Origin: an uncultured Prevotella sp.
GTDB taxonomy: Bacteria > Bacteroidota > Bacteroidia > Bacteroidales > Bacteroidaceae
Direction of reading: 5' to 3'
Assembly: GCA_937898715.1 (NCBI GenBank)
Contig: CALEKA010000121.1
Location: 24,290-88,289 of the forward strand
DNA: 64,000 bases
Below the pieces are notes generated by a model. It was not told the origin of the DNA and did no database searches. It was given only the letters and a program-made list of their open reading frames with translations. Below are positions 7,547 through 15,101 of the stretch, piece after piece. Every line of letters begins with the position of its first letter. Within the stretch, counting starts at the first letter, position 1. The position numbers and the translations under genes are program-made.

Positions 7547-8473
7547 TTATAACTGGGAGAGGACGAGGCGGAGCCCGAGGTCGTAGTAGCTGTAGTCGGG
7601 CGGGCCGCCGATACGGTACGACGAGTGGCAGCTCCCGGCGCTGCAGTACCAGCTGCCACCGCGTAACACGCGGCGAGACCCACTATAAGGTCCTGTGGGG
7701 TCGGTTTGTGAATAAGAATTGTATGCCCCGTACCAGTCGCTGCACCATTCCCACACATTGCCGCTCATGTCGTAAAGACCGAGCTCGTTGGCCTGTTTGG
7801 TTCCCACTGGGTGGGTGCGGCCGCCGCTGTTGTCGTAGTACCATGCCACGTCGTCAATGTAGTTGCTGCCGCTGTATTTATAGCGGCGGCTGTAGTTGCC
7901 GCCTCGTGCGGCAAACTCCCATTCAGCCTCGGTGGGCAGACGGAAGTTGCGGCCTGTGTAGCTGTTGAGGCGGTTGATGAAGGCTTGGCAGTCGTTCCAA
8001 CTCACTTGTTCGACAGGAAGGTTGTCGCCCTTGAAGTAAGAAGGATTGCTGCCCATGACGGCACGCCAAAGGGCTTGTGTCACCTCGTACTTGCAGATGT
8101 AGTAGCTGCTGAGGGTTACGTTGTGGGTAGGTTTTTCGTCATTTTCGGCCTCATTGCCTTGCTCGCTTGTGCCGCCCATGGTGAAGGTGCCGCCCGATAC
8201 GTACACCATGTTGTTAAAGAGCTTGTTGATTTCGGCTGAGAGGCTGACCGTGCTGCTTTGACTGATAGAACGAGGCGTTGAGCTGTGCTGTGATGTATGC
8301 TGTGGTGTGCGTTGTGGTGTAGGCTTGGCCTTCGGCTTCGCAGCAGGTTTGGGGTGTGGCTTGGGCTTAACCACAACCGGTTTCGGCTTATTGCGCGTAA
8401 TGGTGGTTTGTGCTGTCATGCCGATGGGGCAGAGCATGATGAGCAGGGTGAGAATGAAGTGTTTAGGGCTCAT
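7547..8473 (-). CDS. Secreted formylglycine-generating enzyme (SUMF1/FGE-sulfatase) domain protein
   Basis: 308 residues. A signal peptide (MSPKHFILTLLIMLCPIGMTAQ) is followed by a Lys/Pro/Gln-rich linker (about 25-75). The FGE-sulfatase domain runs from about 90 to 308: MVYVSGGTFTMGG, YEVTQALWRAVMG, PVEQVSWNDCQAFINRL, LPTEAEWEFAARGG, GLYDMSGNVWEWCSDWYG and RVLRGGSWYC. True FGEs have two active-site Cys spaced C-x4-C, and C277 and C282 match that spacing, unlike many non-catalytic members. No sulfatase lies beside it. It ends 109 bp upstream of the LytTR gene and starts 12 bp after the AAA-ATPase gene. Family is firm; catalytic role uncertain. Confidence 0.88.
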   Translation of the reverse strand: MSPKHFILTLLIMLCPIGMTAQTTITRNKPKPVVVKPKPHPKPAAKPKAKPTPQRTPQHTSQHSSTPRSISQSSTVSLSAEINKLFNNMVYVSGGTFTMGGTSEQGNEAENDEKPTHNVTLSSYYICKYEVTQALWRAVMGSNPSYFKGDNLPVEQVSWNDCQAFINRLNSYTGRNFRLPTEAEWEFAARGGNYSRRYKYSGSNYIDDVAWYYDNSGGRTHPVGTKQANELGLYDMSGNVWEWCSDWYGAYNSYSQTDPTGPYSGSRRVLRGGSWYCSAGSCHSSYRIGGPPDYSYYDLGLRLVLSQL

Positions 8474-8485
8474 GATGTATGTTGA

Positions 8486-10225
8486 TTATTTTCCAGCAAT
8501 TTCTTCCATGCGCTTGAGCTGAAAGCCTTCAAACTGCATGATGATTTTATGCAGTTCGGTGCCTTGGCGCAGTGCCTCCACTCTTGGTGCTTCGGCATAG
8601 CGGTTGATTTGACCGACGGCCTCGTCCCACTGCTTTTGAGCTATTTCGTCACTATCCCCCTTATGCAGCATCTTTAGTTCGATGATGTAGCTGTGACGGG
8701 TGGGGTAGTGGGTGAGATCAGGCAGTAAGAAGAAGTCGCAATAGCCGTGGTTCAATTCCAGCTCGGGAGCGGTATAGTAATAGTCGTTCAGGCTGAGGTA
8801 GGCCATGAAGAAACCTTGCAGATTGCGTTCGGCTTCAATGCCGTCGCGCACAGACGATATGTTGGCGTAAGCTTGTGCCATGCTGCCAAGCGCCGTGCGC
8901 CAATCGCCATCAAAGGCCATATTGGTAAATTTGTCTATGAGGTCGTTAAGGCTTACGCGGCTCATTTGTTGGTATTCCTCTAACAAATAACCATAGTATT
9001 GCTTGCGCACATTGTTGTTGGGGATGCCCAGAACGAGTTGCATGCCATGTGTGCCTTTGATGGTCAGCATGCCATAATAGAAGAGCAGGCTGGTAAATAT
9101 GTCGGGATTGGTCAAGGCGCGGGCGGGGAAGGACTCTTCGAGCGAAGTGATTACTTGCCCCGTTTCGGCTATACTCTTAATAACCCCTTTGCGGTTGCCG
9201 TCCAGCTTGTCAAAACGTAGCAACTTGTTCATCTTGTTGTAGTCCGTTTTGGTGTTGGGGTCAATCATTTGCTCGGGTGCACAGCCGTAGCTCATATAGT
9301 TGCGCAAATAGTAAAGCACCATGTCGCAGTTAAATACGCGGTTTTTGCTTTGTAGTGCAGATTTAGAGAAACAATATCCGTCGTACCATGGCTTCATGTC
9401 ATTTATGACCTCCTCCACATCCAAATCGGCGGGCAGTTCGCCCTCTCCTTTGTAGTAATTGAACATGGTGCGTACGTCGTCGGTGGTAAAGCCGAGAATG
9501 TCGTTAAACTCAGCCTTCATCGTAATGTTCCAACCAATGTTGAAGCCGCTTGTCACATCGTCCAAAGTGACGGGGCTGACGCCTGTCATGAATATGCGTT
9601 CGAAGTTTCCCTTAAATCTCTTGAATGTGTCGCGGTAAAAACCGTCGGCATGTGTGATGGCATGGTACACTGCTTCGCCTTGCTCGTTGAGTATGGTGTT
9701 GGTAAAATTGTCATACTCGTCGATGATAAGGTATAGTGGCAACTCTCTGCGCTTCGATTCGTTGGTAATTTCGTTGAGTTTGGCGCTTGCGTCGGCGAGG
9801 CTGTCAATTTTTTGAACAAAGCCTTCGGGGTAAAGCCTTTCGTAGTCGCGTACAAAGCCGTTGAGCTGTGTGCCAAGGTAGGCATTAAACTTCTCTTCTA
9901 CTTGATCAATGCTACCACCCCCCTGTGAGAAGTCCAGATACAGCACAAGGTATTTGCCCTGCAGGCTCGTGGGGTGCTTGCCAATCCACAAGTCGCCGAA
10001 GAGTTGTTCAAACTTGTCCTTTTTGTTGCAATCATAATAGGCCTGCAGCATATTAATGAGCAGACTCTTGCCAAATCGGCGTGGACGCGTAAAGAATAGG
10101 TTGCGAGCTTCAGCCTCAAGCATGGGCAAGTACATGGTCTTGTCCACATAATAGAGGTTGTCTCTTCTGATCAATTCAAAGTCGGCCACACCATAGGGTA
10201 CTTGCTTGGTATTGGCGTTCATCAT
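8486..10225 (-). CDS. AAA-ATPase-like / PD-(D/E)XK nuclease-superfamily protein (DUF1703 type)
   Basis: 579 residues. The N-terminus (PYGVADFELIRRDNLYYVDKT) and the P-loop variant RPRRFGKS (47-54) are hallmarks of the AAA-ATPase_like family, abundant in Bacteroidetes. Walker B is likely near LYLIIDEYDNF (about 165-175). The C-terminus has a nuclease-fold signature (GYCDFFLLPD... YIIELK, about 500-535), as in DUF1703. Such proteins occur in many copies per genome and have no established function. It precedes the FGE-like gene by 12 bp, so the two may be co-transcribed. Confidence 0.85.
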   Translation of the reverse strand: MMNANTKQVPYGVADFELIRRDNLYYVDKTMYLPMLEAEARNLFFTRPRRFGKSLLINMLQAYYDCNKKDKFEQLFGDLWIGKHPTSLQGKYLVLYLDFSQGGGSIDQVEEKFNAYLGTQLNGFVRDYERLYPEGFVQKIDSLADASAKLNEITNESKRRELPLYLIIDEYDNFTNTILNEQGEAVYHAITHADGFYRDTFKRFKGNFERIFMTGVSPVTLDDVTSGFNIGWNITMKAEFNDILGFTTDDVRTMFNYYKGEGELPADLDVEEVINDMKPWYDGYCFSKSALQSKNRVFNCDMVLYYLRNYMSYGCAPEQMIDPNTKTDYNKMNKLLRFDKLDGNRKGVIKSIAETGQVITSLEESFPARALTNPDIFTSLLFYYGMLTIKGTHGMQLVLGIPNNNVRKQYYGYLLEEYQQMSRVSLNDLIDKFTNMAFDGDWRTALGSMAQAYANISSVRDGIEAERNLQGFFMAYLSLNDYYYTAPELELNHGYCDFFLLPDLTHYPTRHSYIIELKMLHKGDSDEIAQKQWDEAVGQINRYAEAPRVEALRQGTELHKIIMQFEGFQLKRMEEIAGK

Positions 10226-10378
10226 GCTTGTGCTATTTATATTTTGTTCTGTAAACTGAGCCCAATATTGTTTTCCAAATGGTCACTTGGTATGCATTTT
10301 AATACTTAAGGGTGATCCTTATAAATCTGACGCAGGTATTATAAGAATCACTCCTTAAGCTGCTTGTCCGTTGGGGTC

Positions 10379-10403
10379 GCCGACGCGGGGACGCGTCGCC
10401 CAC
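10379..10403. repeat. REP-like palindrome, GGGGA subtype, single copy
   Basis: Core CGACGCG-GGGA-CGCGTCG. This is one of about 15 copies in the window. It runs straight into the 20-bp tandem array that follows, whose unit corresponds to the tail found after this subtype elsewhere. Confidence 0.85.
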
Positions 10404-10404
10404 G

Positions 10405-10541
10405 GTATTGGCTGAAAGCTCCCAGTATTGGCTGAAAGCTCCCAGTATTGGCTGAAAGCTCCCGGTATTGGCTGAAAGCTCCTGGTATTGGCTGAAAGCT
10501 CCTGGTATTGGCTGAAAACCCCCGGTATTGGCTGAAAGCTC
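10405..10541. repeat. Tandem array, seven copies of a 20-bp unit
   Basis: The unit GTATTGGCTGAAAGCTCCCA starts at 10405, 10425, 10445, 10465, 10485, 10505 and 10525 with few substitutions. It ends 3 bp from the stop codon of the coiled-coil lipoprotein gene (10544). The rest of the 10226-10543 gap holds only the REP-like palindrome and no gene. Confidence 0.95.
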
Positions 10542-10543
10542 GG

Positions 10544-11428
10544 TTACTTGCTCATCGAAACGCTTCCTGAGCCGATCATCTGGCCATCGGCGAAGATGTA
10601 GGCAGAGTAGCTTCCTCCGCCGAGGAATTCGTTGACGGGCACGTAGACTGTCACGTGTACCTCCTGTCCTGCGTATTCCACAGTCTTGGCGGCAGAATAG
10701 CCTATGGTGCGGTTTTCGTAATGGAAACTGCCCGACTGGCTCACTACTTGCTGTCCGGGCTTGAGCAGACGCACGTAGATGCTGCGATTGCCAGCTGCAG
10801 CGGTAACGTTGCGTGTGATGGTGAAGCTGATAGCAAAGCGGGTGATGTCCTTGCTCTTCTTGGCAGGTTTGCCGTTCTTCTTAAGAGGAGTGACGCTCAC
10901 GCCCGTTGCGTTGAGCTGCGCTGCGATGGCTACTTTCTCGTTGAGGTGGGTGTTTTCTGCCTGAATGTTGGAGTTCTCTTGGCGTGTGCGTTCAGCTTCT
11001 GCACGTGCCATGTCGCGTTCGCCCACGAGGGCTTGGTTGATCTGCTGGAGAGAATCTACTTGGCGAATGTAGTCGCGCAGTACGGCTCGTACGGTGGCGA
11101 GTTCACGCTTCAGTCGCAGGATCTCTGCCGAACTGCTTGCTTTGGTCTGCTGCAGTTCTTTGAGCAAGGCTTCGGCGCGTTCCTGTTCGCGATTGAGACG
11201 GTTGACCAAGGAATCGTCCTTAATGCCCTTCTTCAGTTCGCCATATTGGCTTGCAAACTCGGCATATTGGTTTTCCATTTCCTTCTTGTCGAGTTCTGCG
11301 AGTTGTCGCAGTTCTGCCAGTTCCTTTTCTTTATCTTCAAGCTTTTTCTTGTCGCCATTGCAAGCTACGAGCAGTCCAGCAGTGGCCAATACCATGCTTG
11401 CAAGGGTAAGGTGGGTGAATTTACGCAT
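10544..11428 (-). CDS. Coiled-coil outer-membrane lipoprotein, unknown function
   Basis: 294 residues. A lipoprotein signal (MRKFTHLTLASMVLATAGLLVAC, lipobox LVAC) is followed by a long heptad-rich coiled coil (about 27-165, many K/E/L). A C-terminal beta-rich domain (about 175-294) contains FAISFTITRNVTAAAGNRS and YVRLLKPGQQVV. Similar 'coiled coil plus C-terminal domain' lipoproteins are common in Bacteroidales, without a known role. It probably faces the periplasm and may span or organise the envelope. It is transcribed alone; its 3' end abuts the 20-bp tandem array. Confidence 0.75.
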   Translation of the reverse strand: MRKFTHLTLASMVLATAGLLVACNGDKKKLEDKEKELAELRQLAELDKKEMENQYAEFASQYGELKKGIKDDSLVNRLNREQERAEALLKELQQTKASSSAEILRLKRELATVRAVLRDYIRQVDSLQQINQALVGERDMARAEAERTRQENSNIQAENTHLNEKVAIAAQLNATGVSVTPLKKNGKPAKKSKDITRFAISFTITRNVTAAAGNRSIYVRLLKPGQQVVSQSGSFHYENRTIGYSAAKTVEYAGQEVHVTVYVPVNEFLGGGSYSAYIFADGQMIGSGSVSMSK

Positions 11429-11574
11429 GAGGAAAGTTGTTTTGCTGTGTGGTTAATGGTTGAGGGGTAACGTGTTGACGGGTTGACAAGGAAGCGTGTC
11501 AATCTTAATAGATTTACGTGGCATACTTACCTGTTAACCCGTCAACTTCTATGCTTGTCAACTCAAAGAGAGGT
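11429..11574. other. Intergenic inverted repeat (GTTGACGGGTTGACA / CTGTTAACCCGTCAAC)
   Basis: The gap between IlvE and the coiled-coil lipoprotein has loosely inverted GGGTTGAC/GTTAACCCGTCAAC stretches. They resemble the motifs at 14920-15050 and 42810-42840. No gene is seen. Confidence 0.45.
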
Positions 11575-12594
11575 TTATTCTATCACAGTGGTCCATCCGT
11601 GAACGTCGGGCTCTGTGCCATACTGGATGGCGCGGAGGTGTGTGTAGAGCTTTTCGCTCCAAGGACCGGGCTTGCCATCCTTTGAGATAACGTAGCTCTT
11701 GTGGTTCTCCAGATCGTCGATCTTGCGAATGGGGCTGATTACGGCGGCAGTACCGCATGCGCCAGCTTCTTCGAAGGTAGAGAGCTCTTCTTCGGGGATG
11801 GGGCGTACTTCTACTTCCATGCCGAGGTCTTTGGCCAATTGCTGCAGACTGCGGTTGGTGATAGAGGGGAGGATAGACGAAGACTTCGGTGTGATATACT
11901 TGCCGTCTTTGATACCGAAGAAGTTGGCAGCACCACATTCGTCGATGTATTTCTTCTCCTTGGCATCGAGATAGAACTCTGAAGCATAGCCAGCGTCGTG
12001 AGCCATCTTGTTGGCAGCAAGGCTTGCGGCGTAGTTGCCACCCACCTTGTATCGACCAGTGCCCAGAGGAGCGGCGCGGTCGTACTCGCGAATGATTACG
12101 TAGTCGTTGGTAGCAAAGCCGCCCTTGAAGTAAGGACCTACGGGGGTTACGAATATCATGAACAGGTATTCATCTGTGGGGTGTACACCCACCTGAGCGC
12201 CTGTACCGATAAGGAGCGGACGTATGTAGAGAGCTGCACCGCTCTCGTAGGGAGGTACGAAGCGATCGTTGAGCTTCACCACCTTCTTCACCATTTCTAC
12301 GAATAGTTCGGTAGGAAGTTCGGGCATCAAGATGCCGCGGCAAGTGCTCTGCAAGCGTTCAGCATTGTCTTTGATGCGGAAAGCGCGAACCTTTCCATCG
12401 GGGCAACGGAAAGCCTTCATTCCTTCAAAGGCCTCTTGACCATAGTGAAGGGCAGTGGCTGCCATGTGTATGTTGATGATCTCTGATGATGATACTTCTA
12501 TTTCGCCCCACTTTCCATTGCGGTAGTAGCAGCGTACGTTGTAGTCGGTGGGCATGTAACCAAACTTGAGGTTGGCCCAATCAATATTCTCCAT
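11575..12594 (-). CDS. ilvE: Branched-chain amino acid aminotransferase
   Basis: 339 residues from the ATG at 12594 (MENIDWANLKFGYMPTDYN). The frame opens 18 codons earlier, but the candidate -7 element TAAATTTG lies at 12636-12643 and the family starts here. It is a class IV PLP aminotransferase: the catalytic Lys lies in GRYKVGGNYAAS, with the cofactor-binding ECGAANFF and the C-terminal GTAAVISPI. It makes Val, Leu and Ile from their 2-oxo acids with glutamate in the cytoplasm. Length and motifs match the long (eukaryotic-type) IlvE group. Monocistronic. Confidence 0.93.
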   Translation of the reverse strand: MENIDWANLKFGYMPTDYNVRCYYRNGKWGEIEVSSSEIINIHMAATALHYGQEAFEGMKAFRCPDGKVRAFRIKDNAERLQSTCRGILMPELPTELFVEMVKKVVKLNDRFVPPYESGAALYIRPLLIGTGAQVGVHPTDEYLFMIFVTPVGPYFKGGFATNDYVIIREYDRAAPLGTGRYKVGGNYAASLAANKMAHDAGYASEFYLDAKEKKYIDECGAANFFGIKDGKYITPKSSSILPSITNRSLQQLAKDLGMEVEVRPIPEEELSTFEEAGACGTAAVISPIRKIDDLENHKSYVISKDGKPGPWSEKLYTHLRAIQYGTEPDVHGWTTVIE

Positions 12595-12635
12595 AATCGT
12601 GATGTTATGTGTTTGTTGTGTTGTGATTTTGCCCA

Positions 12636-12643
12636 CAAATTTA
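12636..12643 (-). promoter_or_regulatory. Candidate -7 element (TAAATTTG) for ilvE
   Basis: The complement of 12636-12643 matches TAnnTTTG, 42 bp upstream of the chosen ilvE ATG. No -33 TTTG is seen at the usual spacing. It supports the downstream start codon. Confidence 0.45.
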
Positions 12644-13461
12644 AACATTATATCTTTAGGGTGTATGCTTTAGAGGCGGTTTTCTACTTTTTACGGCTTT
12701 TTACGCTCTCGCGTGCGCGCACGCGTTCCGTCTTTTTTGAACCAAAGAGGATGATATCTTACACTCTTTCTGCCTTAATCGTTCATTCTCAATGGCTTTT
12801 GGAGTGTAGGCAATGCGTTTTCTCTCTCATTGTTCGCTCATTATTGATGCACTCGTCACGAAATCTGGGCGACTCTTTATTGTGAAAATTAGTGGTAGGA
12901 AGCGTTGAAATTAGTGGTAGGTCTTGTTGAAATTAGTGGTAGGTCGCGTATTTTCTCTATCAAGGGGTAGTTGCAAGGGTAGAAGTGTAGGCAAAGTGAG
13001 GGCAAAGTGTAGGCAAGGTGAGGGGGTATGCACTATGTATGTCGCTGATTATCAAAGTATTCATAGTTAAGAGTGACGGATGATGGGGAATTTAGGTGAA
13101 AAAGTCTCTGTTACGCGCGTACGCGCGTATGTGTATAATAGATATGAGTGGAGGTGAGACAGACGGCATAGCCTGCGAGTAAGAAGTTTCTCACCAGTTC
13201 TGTGGACGACGCGTCTCGCGTCGGCATAGCCACAATTCAAGAGGTGATCCCACTGCCTTTGAACTTACTTATTGCCCGGTCAAGATGCCGACGCGAGACG
13301 CGTCGCCCACGGAATTGGGTGAAGACTTGGTGAAAGTCTGATAAAGACAGGGTGAGGCGTTTAATAAAACAGATCTTCCGCTAAACGCACAACTGCTTAG
13401 AGCAATAAGCGTCATGCATTTAACGGAAGAGTCAAAATTTAAGAGAAAGGAGTAAGTATAC
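12644..13461. other. 820-bp intergenic region with a 22-bp tandem repeat and a paired REP-like element
   Basis: No convincing gene. 12885-12948 has nearly three copies of a 22-bp unit starting GAAATTAGTGGTAGG. 12965-13030 has short repeats of GTAGGCAAAGTGAGGG type. A REP-like pair sits at 13202-13310. An imperfect hairpin (13374-13385 with 13419-13430, one mismatch) lies past the asnA stop and is followed on the minus strand by a T-rich stretch, so it may terminate asnA. Confidence 0.7.
13202..13310. repeat. REP-like palindromes, head-to-head pair (AGA subtype)
   Basis: The copy at 13202-13227 (GTGGACGACGCGTCTCGCGT then CGGCAT) faces its inverse at 13285-13310. They are 57 bp apart. Tails are TTCTGTGG-like on both outer sides. 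Confidence 0.85.
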
Positions 13462-14499
13462 TTAGATCAACGGCATGCCCAGTTCGCGGCACTCTTTGCG
13501 CATTTCTTCAGGCCAGATGCTGGCTTGAATTTCGCCGATGTGAGCCTTATGGAGCAATACCATGCAGAGACGGCTCTGACCTATACCACCACCGATGGAG
13601 AGGGGAAGTTCGCCACTGAGCAAGCGCTGGTGGAAGTAGAGCGATTCGCGCTGTTGTTGACCTTCGATCTCGAGCTGACGGAGCAGTGCGTCGCGGTCTA
13701 CGCGAATACCCATTGAAGAGAGTTCGAAGGAACGACCCAGCACGGGATACCATATCAAGATGTCGCCGTTGAGACCTTCTAATCCGTTCTCAGCCACTGT
13801 CGACCAGTCGTCGTAGTCGGGGGCTCGGCCATCGTGCTTCTTTCCATCGCCAAGTTTACCGCCGATTCCTATCACAAACACAGCGCCATACTTACGGCAA
13901 ATCTCGTCTTCGCGTTCCTTGGGCGTGAGGTTGGGATACATCTGGCGAAGTTCTTCGCTATGGATGAAGTGGATCTTTTCGGGCAGGAAGGACTGGATGG
14001 AATCGTACGTTTCGCATACGAGATACTCAGTACGGCGTATGGCAGCATAGATGCGTTCTACCACGTTGGTGAGGAAAGCCAGTGTGCGGTCTTCCTTGCG
14101 GATCACGGCTTCCCAGTCCCACTGGTCTACGTAGAGCGAGTGCAGATTGTCAAGCTCTTCGTCGGCACGGATAGCGTTCATATCGGTATAGATGCCGTGG
14201 CCCTCGGGAATGTGGTAGTCGGCCAGTGTAAGTCTCTTCCATTTAGCGAGTGAGTGAACCACCTCAGCCTTTCGGTCGCCGAGATCCTTGATAGGGAAGG
14301 TTACAGGGCGCTCCACGCCATTGAGGTCGTCGTTGATGCCGAGGCCTTGAAGCACAAAGAGAGGGGCAGTGACGCGTCGCAGACGAAGTTCTGTAGCGAG
14401 ATTCTGCTGGAAGAAGTCCTTTATAAGCTTGATGCCTTGCTCGGTCTTGTGCATGTCGAGAAGGGCTTTGTAGTTCTTAGGGTGTATGAGTTGACTCAT
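13462..14499 (-). CDS. asnA: Aspartate--ammonia ligase (asparagine synthetase A)
   Basis: 345 residues, matching AsnA over its length: start LIHPKNYKALLDMHKTEQGIKLIKDFF, then RVTAPLFV, YTDMNAIRADEELDNLHSLYVDQWDWE, the acidic HDGRAPDYDDW and the C-terminal GGGIGQSRLCMVLL. It makes asparagine from aspartate and ammonia with ATP through an aspartyl-AMP intermediate, using a class II aminoacyl-tRNA-synthetase-like fold. Monocistronic. A candidate -7 element (TACTTTTG, complement of 14575-14582) lies 76 bp upstream. Confidence 0.95.
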   Translation of the reverse strand: MSQLIHPKNYKALLDMHKTEQGIKLIKDFFQQNLATELRLRRVTAPLFVLQGLGINDDLNGVERPVTFPIKDLGDRKAEVVHSLAKWKRLTLADYHIPEGHGIYTDMNAIRADEELDNLHSLYVDQWDWEAVIRKEDRTLAFLTNVVERIYAAIRRTEYLVCETYDSIQSFLPEKIHFIHSEELRQMYPNLTPKEREDEICRKYGAVFVIGIGGKLGDGKKHDGRAPDYDDWSTVAENGLEGLNGDILIWYPVLGRSFELSSMGIRVDRDALLRQLEIEGQQQRESLYFHQRLLSGELPLSIGGGIGQSRLCMVLLHKAHIGEIQASIWPEEMRKECRELGMPLI

Positions 14500-15101
14500 T
14501 ATTGATGGTGTGAAAATGTTGTTTTAGAGGAATAACGCCCGCCAGTTTCTACACGGCGCGCTGTTTTAGCAACGCAAAAGTACAAATAATTTGCCAATGT
14601 ATAAAATTTTTATCGAATATCTTACACTTTGTAGTGAAATAGTTTATGCTGATTTCATTTTGCAATAATAGAAAGCTATTAGTGGCGCTTGTGCATTCTT
14701 GAGAAAAGGTAAGAAAATTGTCGTGAAGGGGCGTGGCGAGCGTTTACCTTTGGAAAGTTATGTTATATAACATATAGTAAAAATCTTGTTTGTATGATGT
14801 AAACACGTATATTTGCAACCAGAAAATGTACAGGATGGAGTGCTCGAATTCGTTCGAGCAAAGATTTTATGTCCGTTCTTGCATGAATCGTTACAATACG
14901 CGTTGGCGGATTTTGTAAGCGGGTTGACAAGTTAACACTTGAAGAGGTAAGTTTGTCGAGTCCAATCGTTATCGTTTTTAACGAAGCAAGTGACCTAAGA
15001 CATCTTTACTTGTTAACTACTCAGCTTGTTTACTCGTTAACCAAGAATTTCGTCAATGGGTTTACAATAGAAACATCTACAATCTTTTTACTTTTACGCG
15101 A
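14500..15101. other. 600-bp intergenic leader of the sialidase gene, with inverted-repeat family
   Basis: No gene seen. It contains the asnA -7 element (14575-14582, minus), a plus-strand promoter candidate (14786-14815) and a dispersed motif. Position 14898 begins ACGCGTTGGCGGATTTTGT, and 15029-15062 has GTTAACCAAGAATTTCGTCA. These are the two arms seen close together at 42786-42865. GGGTTGACAAGTTAAC at 14921 belongs to the same group. Confidence 0.6.
14786..14815 (+). promoter_or_regulatory. Candidate promoter upstream of the sialidase gene
   Basis: TTG (14786-14788), 19 nt, then TATATTTG (14808-14815) fits the Bacteroidetes consensus. It would give a 5' leader of about 280 nt, so it may not be the main start. 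Confidence 0.5.

Noticed and set aside
10655..11470. 271-residue plus-strand frame opposite the coiled-coil lipoprotein
   Set aside because: The minus strand has a clear lipobox and coiled coil; this frame has no recognisable features.
14500..15101. Riboswitch before the sialidase gene
   Set aside because: No known aptamer core was recognised; the structure is explained by the dispersed inverted-repeat family.
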